Shown: in pieces, positions 38,901 to 51,032 of the stretch
Numbering within the stretch: position 1 is the stretch's first letter
Layout of the letters: each line of letters begins with the position of its first letter
NCBI GenBank assembly: GCA_019321725.1
Contig: CM033115.1
Span: 14,270,673 to 14,334,672 of the forward strand
Reading direction: 5' to 3'
Source of the DNA: Paulownia fortunei
Lineage: Eukaryota > Streptophyta > Magnoliopsida > Lamiales > Paulowniaceae
Length of the DNA: 64,000 nucleotides
The notes under the pieces: model-generated
Databases searched by the model: none
What the model was told of the DNA's origin: nothing
The model's input: the letters and a program-made list of their open reading frames with translations, nothing else
Translations under genes and position numbers: made by a program

Positions 38901-39316
38901 ATCATTGTAAGAAAATTAACAACAATATATATAATAAGTGAATTAGGTATATCTATACGTAGTGGATTGTCGATCAACATATTTCGAATCAAGCTCGTCT
39001 ACCAGCCTCCTTTTGATTAAACCACGAACATACCTTTCTCGTTGGTGGTGAATAACTACTATAGTTATTCACTCAATTACACATTTCAAATCTTTAAAAT
39101 CTATGGTAATACTCCAAGAAAAAATATAGAGAGAAATTTTAAAAGAGATATGGAGAGAGTTTTGGGGAGAATTACGTTCACTCACACCCTTTGTTGGATG
39201 GAAATTAGATATATCTCAATCCAACTAATAAATTCAATCCCACTCAAATTATGAAAACATTCAACTAAATATAAATACCAATTGAATCAAGGATCCTAAA
39301 CCTGATCCAATTTCCA
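32915..39316 (-). mobile_element. Ty1/copia retrotransposon, right-arm mirror
   Basis: Minus-strand mirror of 17539-23940. The 5' LTR is 38906-39316, primer site 38892-38904, tandem array about 37995-38265, gag knuckle 37077-37112, pol end 34287-34310 and 3' LTR 32915-33344. Short reading frames within it have no family match beyond this. Confidence 0.85.
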
Positions 39317-39765
39317 AGAGGTGCAAAGCCAATTCAATCTTGTGTTGCTTGTGGATTTAAACTCTCAGAGTCTTGATGGAACACCATTAGAGGATGGGTT
39401 CACCTACAGGCAGATTGTTGAAATGCTGCAGTATTTGACACTTACTCGATCAGATATCTCATATGTTGTTAACCAAGTTTCATTATCCATGCACAATACT
39501 TAAAGGCAACCTTTAACTTTGGTTTGCAATTTTACCCTTGTCTCATCGTGTATCCCGATGCGAATTGGGCTGGTTCTTAGACGACAATTTTGTCTTTTTT
39601 GGTTCTAACATGACTTTTTGGTGTTCTAAAAAAGCACCTATAATAAGGTTTAATTTTATTATCTTTTATTACTTTACATATTTCAAATTTATTGTTATAC
39701 TTATTATAGTTATACCTATAATAAAATTTATTGTTTCAAATTTTATTACTTTACATATTTACTAA
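39317..39765 (+). pseudogene. Old Copia reverse transcriptase/RNase H, mirror
   Basis: Plus-strand mirror of 17090-17538 with the same residues (DGTPLEDGFTYRQIVEMLQY; CELGWFLDDN...WCSKKAPI). Confidence 0.8.
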
Positions 39766-39774
39766 AATAATTTT

Positions 39775-40479
39775 TTTTAGAAAATTATTCTCCCAATTAA
39801 AATAACATAGCTAATTGTCAATAACTATACTTTTAAAACAATAAAATAAAAGTAAATTAATTTTATACTTTTTCAATTCTATTTTAGAACTCGATCAAAC
39901 TAGACCTATTATTATCTATACTATTTATAATTGAAGAGGACCTCTCTGGTTTTTTTTTTTATCTCGTACACAATTTTTTCTCCCTATTTATCTCTTTATT
40001 TCTCCAACTCACAGTTTTCTCTCCACTTTCTTCAACTTTTACGCTGTGTCTCCATTCTCTTGCAACATCTTTTTTTTTTTTTTGCCTTCCAATAATTTGT
40101 TTTGGACATTTAATTTCTCATGTCAGTTTTTTATTCATTTATTTAAATCTTAATGAGGACATAAAAATAAAAATTATAGTAAAAATTAAATAAATAAAAC
40201 ACAGAATATGCCGCACATCTCTAGTTAAATACTAACTATGTAAAAGACTTTCAAAATTAAAAGACCTATTTTATTGCTATTACCCACTTTAATTAGTTAA
40301 TTAGATTCGATTATTATAATAATATGAACAATTGTTGTAATAGTTAACACAAAGTAAAAATCGATATAAATGAATTTTTATATGCTTCAAATACAAAATA
40401 TATTCTACATGCACGAGGTCAACATCTGTAATGAACATATCACTAATTTGGTTTTACAGTTATAATAATAAAATTTAGG
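39775..40479 (-). other. Mirrored MATH upstream flank
   Basis: Mirror of 16376-17080; about 39905-40220 resembles 62505-62880 upstream of the intact MATH gene. No gene. Confidence 0.5.
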
Positions 40480-41615
40480 GTTAATATCACTTTATCTCCT
40501 TTATTTTTGTTAAGTATCACTTTACCCCCATATGCTCGATTGTTTCACTTTATAAACTTGTACTCTCATTCTATCTCACTTTACTCATTGTACTTTCATT
40601 GTTTCACCCCTTGTATTTTTAAAAAATTAACCAAATTATCCTTACCAATTATTTATAATAAAATTACTTTAAAAAGTTCTAAAATAATAGACGTGTATTT
40701 ATATTTTAATATTTTTTCAACTTAATTAATAATACTTAATGTTAAATTCATTTAAAATATTATTATCCTTGGATTTTAATAGCTATTTTTTTATAAATAT
40801 AGTTTCTATTAAATTTCTACACTGTATGATATTTTTTTATTAACTAATACATTTTATTTATATATTTTCTACTTGTCATAAATATAAAAAATATATAACA
40901 TATTTCTAAAAAATATTTTTTTAAATACATATAATATTAGTAATATATTTCTCATTGTTACTGGAATTATTAAAATTTTATAAAAATAATGTTAAATTCA
41001 AAAAAGTTATTTTTAGTTATAATTTAGTACTATTAAATAAATTATAAATAGTCGAATTATTGTAATTTAATAAATACTATGTTCTTCTTTAAAAAATTAT
41101 AGTCACTTTAGTATTTAATTTTATTACTACTACTTGATTATAATGATTATTTTAGAATTTAACATAATTTTTATGATCTTATGATAATCTATTAATAATA
41201 ATAAAATTATTATTAATATTTTATGTATTTAGTAAGATAACAGTTTAAAATATTTTATATATATTTTTATTTATATTGAGTAGAAAATTTATAAGTAAAG
41301 TGTATTAACTAATAAAAATTATTCTACTAAATACTAATTTAATAGGAACTATGTTAAATTAAAAAATAACTATTAAAATATAAGTACAATAAAATATTAA
41401 ATAAATTTAATATCAAGTATTAATTAATTAAATTGAAAAAATTATTAGAATATAAATATAAATCTATGAATTTTAAAATATTTTAAAGTAATTTTATAAT
41501 AAAAAATAGGTAAGAGTAATTTGATAATTTATTTTAGAGTACAGGAGGATAAAATGAGATAATGAAAGTACAAGGGGTAAATTGAGTAAACAAACAGTAC
41601 AGGTGCCTAATCCTC
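40480..41615. mobile_element. Long-inverted-repeat element, mirror
   Basis: Mirror of 15240-16375; about 500-bp inverted arms meeting near 41050. A few substitutions relative to the left copy appear at the 41540-41600 end. Confidence 0.7.
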
Positions 41616-42547
41616 GTTTCCCAATATAGTAACAAATTTGGGATTAAAAAATTATTCGTTAACTCTTAAAATTCGTAGATCGGGTATTATTTGGGATAAA
41701 TTTAAAAATATTCAACAGAATATCACGTACATAACAAAATTCATCATTAAAATATGCGATTAATTCCAGAATATATCGATACAATTTTTTTAATTATTTT
41801 ATAAAATAATGTATTTATATGTCAAGATTATCAATATAAATTATATTTTCTGGTAAATTTTTTTATATGTATTAAATATAAAACGACTTATTATGATGTA
41901 ATATTGTTAAAATAAAAATAAAATTTAAGAATAAATCACTATATTAATAAAAAAAATCGAGAACTTTTGTTATATTAATATTTTTGAAAGATATATACAA
42001 GATTGCAACGTCCTTATGAGAATATCATATTTTATTCAAAAAAAATTAAAAATACAGAGAATTTTTGTTATTATACTGCCAATGTCTTCAATTCACGAAA
42101 AATGAACCTTTCTTCCAAAAAAGTGAGGTGTGTGAAAATGCACTTTTTAAAGCTTGAATATTGAACAAACATTGAAAAACAATTTAGCACACCTGTTTTA
42201 TACAACGTCTATTAGTCATCAATCTCCATTACTAACATGCTTAGATATGGTTAGATACGCTGGATTTTGAATTTTATGATATTCAAATATCACTGTCATA
42301 TTAAGAAATATTTTCCTTATCTTCATATCTTTTGAATATCTCTATTCGAAGAGATCCTTCCATGCTATCAAGATAAAATCAGCTTATCAAATAATAAGGC
42401 AATAAAATTAGCAGATTGGAATTTGGATAATCTCTCGTCTAAGATTTCTATTCTGATTATTATTACTCTGCAAAATTGTACCAAACACATTAAAACCTTC
42501 TGCTAAGATATTCGGCTCCAGAGCACGAAACTCCCCTTCCAAGAATA

Positions 42548-45040
42548 ATGGTTCTGCTTCCAGCGGATGACGAGGGTTAGTGATCAAGATTCTCCGAACT
42601 AAAATACAAGAACCCTTCTCTGCAATTCTCTTAGTTTTTTCCGCAATCTTTAGTTGTGTTGCTTGTTATATTCTGGTTTGCAATTTTTTATGTAAATTTC
42701 AACCTTGGAATCTTTTACTTTCCTATGTTTTACTTCTGGGTTTTGTTCCTTTTTCAAAATTTTGCCACAATTTACTAAGGAAACTAGAGACGCTTTGCCT
42801 GCACACTTTCTTAGCAAGATTGAATCTTTTTCCTTACTTTCGGAGTATGGGATTCAGAAATACGAATCAAGGAATTTGTAGCCGGAGACTAAAAATGGTT
42901 TGTTGATTATTTCAGTCTCTATATATCTTTTATTGTTTTGGTGCATGCTGCTACATATGCTTATAGTCTGATGCAGGGTGAATTAAATATATAAGTAGAA
43001 GGGAAATGTACAATCATATGTGCTGAAGTATCACTCAATATTTTAATCTTGTTTGGGGTTGCATAATAGGAAGCAAGCACATATAAGCACCTTGTGTTTG
43101 TTGGGCACACGAGTAGAACTTTAGCAATTGCTTAAGAAGCAATTTAAAATGAGTTGGGTCTGTATAAAATGGCTTATAAGCACATAATGTAATCAGATTT
43201 TGTTCCTATAAGCGGACAAAATTCCTTAGATTGTTGTATAAGCATCAAGGCAAAAAGTTACAGTGCTTGAAAAGCACTTAGTGCATATATATCCATGGCA
43301 AACATTTTCTGACCTATTTTTGCAATATTATCTCAGACATGATAAACTTGATTGATGGATTAAATTATTTATTGAATTATTGGATTGAAGGTGTGTTAAC
43401 ACTTAATTCTTCTAAAATGTGATATTTGTAACACTTTATTCCACTAAAATGTGGATTTTGACCCTCTTGTTGTATTTGGACAGGAGACTCATAATCTATC
43501 CTGATGGACACAAGAGTGAAAATGAAGGCGAACATATCTCAGTATATTTGTCAATGGTTGGGAGTAGTTCTCTGCCTGTGCACTGTGAGGTTAATGCCAT
43601 CTTCAGCATCTTTTTGTTTAATCAGATCTTAGACAATTATCTTTGTTTTCCAGGTAATTTCTGTGGAGAGGAAGAAGTCTCCTGTTTCTCGTTATTTAAA
43701 CTATAAGTTGGTGATGCTTTCTTACTCTTTGTTATTGAAATTTGGTCGGGAAAAGTGCGGCGCTTTCATGCATTGAAGTCCATTTGGGGATTTTCCAAAT
43801 TGATCTCTAAGAAAAGTTCGACTGATGAATCTAATGGATATCTTGTTGATGACAACTGTGTGTTTGGAGCTGAAGTTTTTGTCATCAAAAGCCAACGAGT
43901 CATTGAGAGTGCGTCTCTGCTGAAATTCACATATCCATATAAGCGTGATTGGAAAAATTCAGAGTTCTCCAAATTGGAAGATGTTTGGACTTTTCAAGAA
44001 TTCACTGCCGGACGTTACCAGTGGTATCTTTCGATCCCAACTGTCTACTGTAAATTGTGCCCTTTATTGTTGATTCCAACTGCTTTGCTGCTCATGAAAA
44101 AGTGAAGGCAGATTTTTACATGCGCATCAAAAACAAGTTCCATTCTGCCCACGAATCTGCCAAACGTAAGTTCTATTTTGAGGTTTTTTTTTTTATCTAG
44201 TGATTTGATATTACAACTGTACAGTTGCTGGAGTATGCATTTTAACTTATTTGGAAGTTTTTTCTAAGTTCTTTTACGTATATGTAGGATGGCATATGAT
44301 GGAAAAGGTGTGTTAAATTGCATATATAACTAGTATATCTAAATTTAATGTCAATCAGAGATTATTTCGCAAAGAATTTAACTTTTATTTTTTTCATTTA
44401 TGTAGGAAAATTATTCTATAATTTAATTTTTGAGTTTTTATATTTATGATAAATATATTGATCATCAATAGCATGGTTTTAGGTATAATAGGTAGTTTTT
44501 TATTGCAATCACTCACGTACATATGTGCCTTTTCCATAAAGGGAATTACTTGATCTTGATCTATTGGCAAAAATTGCTTGTTATCCAGCTTAGGTGCTGA
44601 CAAACTGTTTACAAGTGAGAAGTTGATAAAGAAGAGATTTAGTAAAATTTTACTTGCTCACTCTGGGTGGTTATCTTGAATATTTGATTGTTAATTACTT
44701 TTCTTCTCAATATCTCCCTGCAATCAACCCTTTTTCATTTTCCAAGGAATCGAAAGTTGGTGTAGCTCAAGTGAAATAAAAATGATTCATGTGAAAGAGG
44801 GTATTTTAAATATGTTGAAATTTACTATTCTGCTCATAATATCTCTTGAAACGCTACATTTTCCCTCTTGCAGTTTCTCAATGGTTTACATCTTCTCAGT
44901 GCGATTGGGGATTGCTTTCATTCATACCGATTGCTGATATGCGTGACCCCAGTAAAGGTTTCATTGTTGATGACTGCTGTGTTTTAGAAATAGAGATTTT
45001 TGTACAAGCTGTTGTACGCGATGCACCCTTACTGGAGTAA
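42548..45040 (+). pseudogene. Tandem-MATH (TRAF-like) gene, decayed copy
   Basis: Same exon plan as the intact gene at 58418-62120. Exon 1 is 42548-42575 (MVLLPADDE). Exon 2 is 42769-42897, 129 bp instead of 130 (frameshift after KYESR), with the 3' splice site changed to AC and the internal ATG lost. Exon 3 is 43484-43653 (RLIIYPDGHKSENEGEHISV). Exon 4 is 43750-44023 (FHALKSIWGFSKLI, NGYLVDDNCVFGAEVFVIK), with its 3' splice site TCAG changed to TCGG. Exon 5 keeps only about 44070-44165, its first ~70 bp and the preceding splice site being deleted. Exon 6 is 44874-45040 (VSQWFTSSQCDWGLLSFIPI, DPSKGFIVDD), stop TAA. Exons 3, 4 and 6 still read cleanly, so inactivation is probably not very old, but no intact protein can be made. 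Confidence 0.9.
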
Positions 45041-45370
45041 TATCCTCTTCATATATTATATTGTGAAAAGTCTTGTTTTACTTGGAGAATTGCCACTGTA
45101 TTTGCTAAATTGAATTACTTGTGTTGTTGATATTATAAAGAATAAGTGATTCTTATACTTATCAATATGTGATTTTCATGCTTGACAAATTGTCATGTTG
45201 AATATTTAATCTTGCAATGGGAGTAAATTTTGGGCTTTGGGCAGCTCATGAAGGAAATGAAATCACAAAAACATTCACAGTTTTACACATGTATATACTA
45301 TATCTACAACACCTAATAGTTGCAACCTTGTCAATAATGTGAAGAAAACATAGTATATTAAATACTTCCC

Positions 45371-45560
45371 TACTCCTTTCGTTCCAAAGTAGCATCTCTC
45401 TTTGTATTATTGAGTACAATTTGAAATTTAATTTACACTAAAATTGTCTTATAGTGAATATGATAAGTCAAGTTAAAATATTAAAGATTTTGATTTTATG
45501 CTATGCCAACTAAAACTTTATATAAATACATAATACCCTTAAAAATAATTTCTTTCACTA
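45371..45560 (+). mobile_element. MITE end (Stowaway/Mariner-like)
   Basis: TACTCCTTTCGTTCCAAAGT resembles the well-known CTCCCTCCGTTCCAAAATA terminus of plant Tc1/Mariner-type MITEs. The opposite inverted end is not visible before the next repeat, so only one terminus is supported. Confidence 0.5.
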
Positions 45561-45639
45561 GAAATCCATGAGTTTTTATTTTTCATCCAAAAAAACTCAT
45601 TCCCCCTCTAAAAAATCCAACCAATTACAATAATGCTGT

Positions 45640-46520
45640 TATCATTAAATAATTTTTGGCCCTCATTATCCTTACTTTAGAATAAGAAACCAGTAAAAGA
45701 AGGTTTTTTGGATAAAAATATTTTCTTGGAGTTCTTAGATAATAGATGAGTTTTAAAGAACTTAATTTTAATTTTTCTATTATTGATGAACTATCAAAAT
45801 TATTCAAGTTCCTAAAATGAAATTGCGCTAGATTTTTTATTCAAAATAAATAGCAAAACGAAAATATATTTGATAAAACCTTAGTAATGAAAAGAACATA
45901 AATTTATTTGACTTTAATTTAGTTATAGAAAAATAAAAGGGATAGAAGTTTTAATCTAAAATGGTTCAAAATAAAGATATATTAAAACTTATTTTCAATT
46001 ATTAAATCTAATTGAAAATTTAAATATATTTTATTTTCTTGAAATAATGGTTTAAATAACTCAAAAAATAAAGTAGAAGTTTTGTTTGTGTAGAAGTTTT
46101 AAGTAATTTAGTCTGAAATTAATAAAACTTTAGTTATGTTAGTGTAAGTAAACGCTTTTAGAATGAAAAATCGGTGAAATGGATAACTTAAATTGAAAAA
46201 ATACTTCATAAATTTTTTAGATATGAAAATGTATTTTAAGAGGTTTTTAGTAATTTTTACTTTTTTTATTTTTGTTTCTATAAAATTGATATTAGATGTT
46301 ATTTATCTCTGATGTCTATTTGAAACAGTTGCATATTGTAATTATATTATGTTGATAGGTGCCAAAGATCTAAAATCGTCATTATATTGTGTTGATAGGT
46401 GCCTAAGATCTAAAATGTTTTAGCAGTATGGCATATAATCAAAACTGTGTTGGAAGGTATCTAAGATCTAACATAGTAAATAATAAATTTAGATAACTTT
46501 TTGATGGATATAAACATTAT
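45640..46520 (-). repeat. Dispersed repeat, copy D' (inverted)
   Basis: Reverse complement resembles copy B up to the gap (TTCTTGGAGTTCTTAGATAA at 45723) and 13500-13880 (AAAGCGTTTACTTACAC-type block). Compared with 13500-13880 it differs at a few per cent of positions. It contains sequence homologous to the part of copy B lost in the N gap (45580-45710). Confidence 0.65.
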
Positions 46521-47400
46521 TCCTCAATTAATTATTTAAAAATGGAGATACTGAATTATCTATCTTGCCACAAATTCATAAAAAATAACATAATAAACAC
46601 TCAATTTAAAAGAGCGCCCAAATGCCAACGTCAATCCAATCACGATTCATATCAATTTATATTGCATCAAATCATATTAATTGAATTAATCACATAAAAG
46701 TTGTAATTATTAAAACATGCAATTTATAAGAATACGTAGAGCATATTAATCACATAACCAACCATAGGAAGGAAAAACATATTTTTCTATATGTAAAATA
46801 TTTTGAGCATTAAAATCTATTTTTGCATGAATACTTTTGTATGCACCCTCTAATACACAAAAAAATATTTTTGAGTGTAGCCTAAGGAGCAAAAATATTT
46901 TTGAATGCCCCATAATGCGTAAAAATACTTCAATTAATTTTATTAGAATTAATTCAATAAATTTTAAATTATATTTCTAAAGGTTTAAAAATAATATAAT
47001 TCAAATAAAAAACTTGTCGGTCGACCCTGGAGAAGACGCCGAACTTTTTTGACATGACTAGTTGGCGCACTGCTGCCACGTAGGTGGCATGCATGTGGCT
47101 GCTAAACATTAAGGTTGCGTTAGTCGCACACTTTATTATTTAAAATAAAAAATAAAAAGGTGAATGTGCACCAATCTGAAATTAAACCCAGGTCCATAAA
47201 ATGGTCTATTCAACTATTAGACCACTTGTAATTCTTGTTGGTTGATTGGTTGTCACATGTTTATATTGGTTTGATGTTATATATATAATCAAGAAAAAGA
47301 TATTGCATGGTGCGATTTTTGTTCGCTCATGCTTCTCCGGCATGTAAAGTTTATCATCCCAATGAGTAGGCGGTATCAATGATGTTTTTTTTTATCCTAC
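46521..47400. repeat. Leader-like module, inverted and rearranged
   Basis: 46521-46990 is the reverse complement of 12990-13490 (AAGATAGATAATTCAGTATC block; GTGCATT repeats at 46800-46930). 47020-47400 instead matches 12610-12970 in direct orientation (GACCCTGGAGAAGACG, GGCATGCATGTGGCTGCTAA, AAACCCAGGTCC). One side therefore carries a local inversion. No genes. Confidence 0.55.
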
Positions 47401-48435
47401 TAGAGCTTATGCACTGCAAATTGAGCATATGGCGCCTAGGTGCCAATGCAGAGAGTCTAAGTGCCAAAAACAGAATACATGGTGCCTAGGTGTTGTTCTT
47501 CCAAGCTTAGGCGCCATTTGAAAATGTTGCAAACATAGTGTTTGGCGCTTAGGTTCCATTCTTCTTAGCTTAGGCGCTAAATGATGTGAAAATCTAAAAG
47601 TGCGCATTTTGACTTGGATTTTGAATATTAATTATGGGAAACTATAAAAGCCAACTTTTAAAAAGACTTTGAGAACTCTTGGGCTTGAGGAGACTTAGAG
47701 AAACAAAGAGAAAAACAAAGGCAATGGCTTGAAGATTCAAGAAGGGGATTTCATCTTTAAGATTCGAAAGGTGTCTTCTTTTCTTTTTCTCTTTTATTTT
47801 TCCTTTACCATGAATTTGTCTACGGATTCTATGCTTACGACTATGAGCTAATTCTCTTTTCTAGACTTTTAATGTAACCTAGTTAGAATATTTTGAATAT
47901 TTTTATCAATTCAATTCTCGATTTATTTTTTTGGGTTGAGTATTCTTCATTGTTCTGAATACTTCTAATTATTTGATTACTAATTAGATGATTTATTAAT
48001 CATAAGATCCATGTGGTGAATTATGTGTTTAGTTTATTGTGAAGAATACTATAAATTATATATGAGATAGGAATATACTTACATTGTTTGTATAGTCATG
48101 TAATGAGTTGTTGATTGTTATAATTTACATATGAATACAATGGGTTAACAATTAATGATATTTCCATTAGACCTTGAAAAAGGCTAGTAGATAATTTAGA
48201 GATTCCCAACCATCACTTGGGAAATAAATTAAAATTGATGAGATAGATTATTCAATTCAAACTAATTATGATGAAATCATAAACTCTAGTTCTTTAAGTT
48301 AATGAATTTTATTTTCAATTACTTTTGATTATTAGTTTAATTTATTTGAGTTTAGTTAACCATCATCAACACTTTCTTGTGTTTATTTAAATGAAATTAG
48401 AGTTGACATAATTTCGATACTTAATAAATCATAGT
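47401..48435. mobile_element. LTR fragment B', partner of 11632-12640
   Basis: Reverse-complement partner of the left LTR fragment. It carries the GGCGCCTAGG-like motif cluster at 47431-47582, then matches through AACCATCATCAACACTTTCT. At 48380-48435 a separate scrap related to 49612-49670 follows (GAAATTAGAGTTGACATAAT), showing stacked LTR ends. Confidence 0.5.
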
Positions 48436-49753
48436 TGTTGCGAAAATTCGTGAACACAAGTGCACGCTATCGTATACAAGTAATAAAGTAATGAATCAAT
48501 TATCGTTCCCACGAGGATTGTTGAATTATTAAATACAGAAGTTATGTAACTCTAATTTTATTTGAATAAATGCATTTTTGTGTTTTTGCTTATAAACTAA
48601 ATTCAACTAAATTAAATTAATGATAGAAAATATTTAAAGATGAAATTCAGTAACTAAAAAGCCTAGGGTTATGATTTTACCATAATTAATTCGAATTGAA
48701 TAATTTATCTCATCAATCTCAATTTAATTTTCAAGTGATAGTCAAGAATTCATAAATTATCCATTAGCCTCTCCCAAGGTCTAATAAAAATATCATCAAT
48801 TGCTAATCCACTATATTCCTATGTGAATTACAACAATCAACAATTCATTAGGTTCTATGGAGTCTCAAACATAACTACACAAATCATGTAAGTATATTCC
48901 TATCTCACATATAATTTATGGTTTTCTACACATAGAATTAGACACATATATCACCTCCCAAATCAATATGATTAGCAAATCATTCAATTAGTAGCCAAGT
49001 AATTGAAAGCATAAGAACAATGTAGAAAACTCAACTTCAAAATAAATCGAGAATTGAATTGATATAAATATTCAAAACATCATAATTAGATTACATCATA
49101 ACCCTAAAAAAATAAATTAGTTCATAATAATAAAAATGAAAGACAATCTAACAATATTCATAAATATAATCAAAGAAAGCAAGAGGAAAATAAAATGAAA
49201 CTTGAAAAAGAATGAATTTCTTCCCTTATAAATGTCTTCTTCACAAACCATAGAAGAAAATTTTCCTCTTTTTCTTGTTTCTTGGCTTTTTTTCTCTTTT
49301 CTCCCTCTCTCCTTCTCTAAAAATCTGAAATGAAGGCTTTTGGAATATTTAAACTTGATGGGAAATGCCCTAAAGAGAGCAAAAAATATTATTTTGCACT
49401 TAGTTAGACCTTGAGAGATGCTAGTGGATAATTTAGGGATTCTCGACTATCACTTAGGAAATAAATTGAAATTGATATGATAAATTATTTAATTCGCATT
49501 AATTATGGTGAAATCATAACCCTAGGCTTTTAAATTAGTGAATTTCATCTTTAAATACTTTCTATTATTAATTTAGTTTAGTTAAATTTAGTTTATAGAC
49601 AAAAACACAAAAATACATTTATTCAAATAAAATTAGAGTTAACATAATTTCGGTACTTAATAATTCAACAATTCTCTTGGGAACGATAACATATTCATCA
49701 CTTTATTACTTGTATACAATAACGTGTACTTGCGTTTATGAATTTTCACAACA
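48436..49753 (+). mobile_element. LTR that is itself a long inverted repeat
   Basis: Starts TGTTGCGAAAATTCGTGAAC and ends with the complement of nearly the same sequence (TATGAATTTTCACAACA). The inverted similarity runs inward about 350 bp on each side, including the cores near 48638-48795 (GATGAAATTCAGTAAC, CATAATTAATTCGAATTGAA) and 49405-49560. A tRNA-Asp-type primer site begins at 49760, so the 3' border and plus orientation fit an LTR. The middle (49100-49400) is unique and contains a CT-rich stretch. Confidence 0.6.
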
Positions 49754-49759
49754 AGTTTT

Positions 49760-49777
49760 TGACGCCGTTGTCGAGGA
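49760..49777 (+). other. Primer binding site, tRNA-Asp type
   Basis: TGACGCCGTTGTCGAGGA is three mismatches from TGGCGCCGTTGCCGGGGA and lies seven bases after the LTR end at 49753. Confidence 0.7.
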
Positions 49778-49929
49778 CTGTTTTGTTTTGTTAATATTGA
49801 TACCAAGTAAATCTGATTTTAATTTGAATTTTTCTTGTATATATTTTTTTTCTTTATTTTTTATTTTTCTTTTATCGTTTGAGTGTGCCCTTGTTTATAA
49901 TCGCATGTGTTTTCTTGTGCGTATGAGAT

Positions 49930-51031
49930 GAGTGGAAAGTAGTAGACAAGATGACATATAATTCATACTATTGGCCAAATGAATATGACATGACAAATCA
50001 AGCTTCAACTTAGGCCTTTGGGATTAATCGAGAAGATGCCATTAATGCGTTGACTGCTCAGGTACGTGAGTCATATGGTGGTTTTCAAGCAAGAACACAA
50101 TACCAACAGAGCAATTAATTTGTATCACCATATGTTGAGCTTGCTGAATATGGGTGGAATTACAACCAACTGCAAAATTTTCCATTCTCCAACACTTATT
50201 AAGGATGGCCAAATCATTCTAATGCTTCATGAAGAAATGATGAGAATATGATATGGTATGCACCTAGTTACCCATTGTTAGAGAATAAGCGAAGCCTTGA
50301 AGTAGCTTTAGCTCAATTCGAACGTACTACCAACCAAATCTTGTTGCAAACTCAACCTAGTAATCCATCACAACAGATTTTGCCTTACACAATTGAGGCA
50401 AATGGAGAGGGTGAAGAACATTGTTATGCTAATTTGCTAAGTGATGAAGATATTGAAACTATTTTGTGGATTGAAAAACTGATGAAGGATGAACAAGATG
50501 TATCAACACAAATACCTCTAGCGGAGAAAAGAGAAGAATATTGGGATGTTAATTTGCTAAGTGATGAAGAGATTGAAACTGTCTTGTGGGTTAAAAAATT
50601 GATGAAAGATGAACAAAAGGTATTAACACAAATACCTCTAGTGAAGAATAGAGAAGATAAACAAAAATGTTCAACCAAGCGCATCTCAAAAGTTATCACT
50701 TGAAGTTTCTTATCCCCATCTTCTACAAAATAACAAGCATATATCAAATATTGTGGAGGATGATATGGGCATCTCATCGCACAAGTATGAATTGGAGGAT
50801 CACGAGTTGGTAGATTGCTCATTAAAGCATTCTATGGTGGAAAATACAGGTATATTTGATAATGTTGACAAATCTATTATCCATATAGATTTCATCATCC
50901 ACGAAATTGAGAAGGACAAAGACATATCTTTCACACAAAGAGAATTATTTTTGATCATCGGGCATGCTCTCATCAATGTACAAAAGGCACATGATCCCAT
51001 GTCGGATTATGGTCACTATGCTTATCTTTGA
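49930..51031 (+). pseudogene. Gag-like reading frame of small LTR element
   Basis: After the primer site the plus strand shows broken frames and then an open stretch at 50248-50703 (NKRSLEVALAQFERTTNQIL). It contains two copies of a 40-residue unit starting LLSDEDIETILWIEKLMKDE and LLSDEEIETVLWVKKLMKDE (120-bp period, from about 50430 and 50550). A second frame (50753-51031, DHELVDCSLKHSMVENTGIF) follows after a shift. Position between primer site and a second LTR end suggests gag remains of a non-autonomous Gypsy-like element. No zinc knuckle or pol motif is present. The minus-strand frame at 50424-50822 is a shadow. Confidence 0.5.
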
Positions 51032-51032
51032 A

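Larger units (their letters stand above)
28485..42974 (-). repeat. Right arm of giant inverted repeat
   Basis: Mirror of 13880-28370. The homology ends at about 42974 (TATAGTCTGATGCA): on the right the MATH gene continues, on the left repeat copy D starts. Arm length about 14.5 kb. Each mobile element of the left arm appears on the opposite strand with the same internal lengths. Confidence 0.95.

Noticed and set aside
48436..49753. Interpretation as a terminal-inverted-repeat DNA transposon
   Set aside because: The primer site directly downstream and the repeated LTR end at 51033-51105 in the same orientation fit an LTR better, though the palindromic form is kept as a finding.
49677..49931. 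84-codon frame across the LTR end
   Set aside because: It runs through the LTR terminus and primer site, so it is not a coding sequence.
50424..50822. Minus-strand frame of 132 codons
   Set aside because: Shadow of the plus-strand gag-like frame; its serine/isoleucine-rich translation is the complement of the 40-residue repeats.
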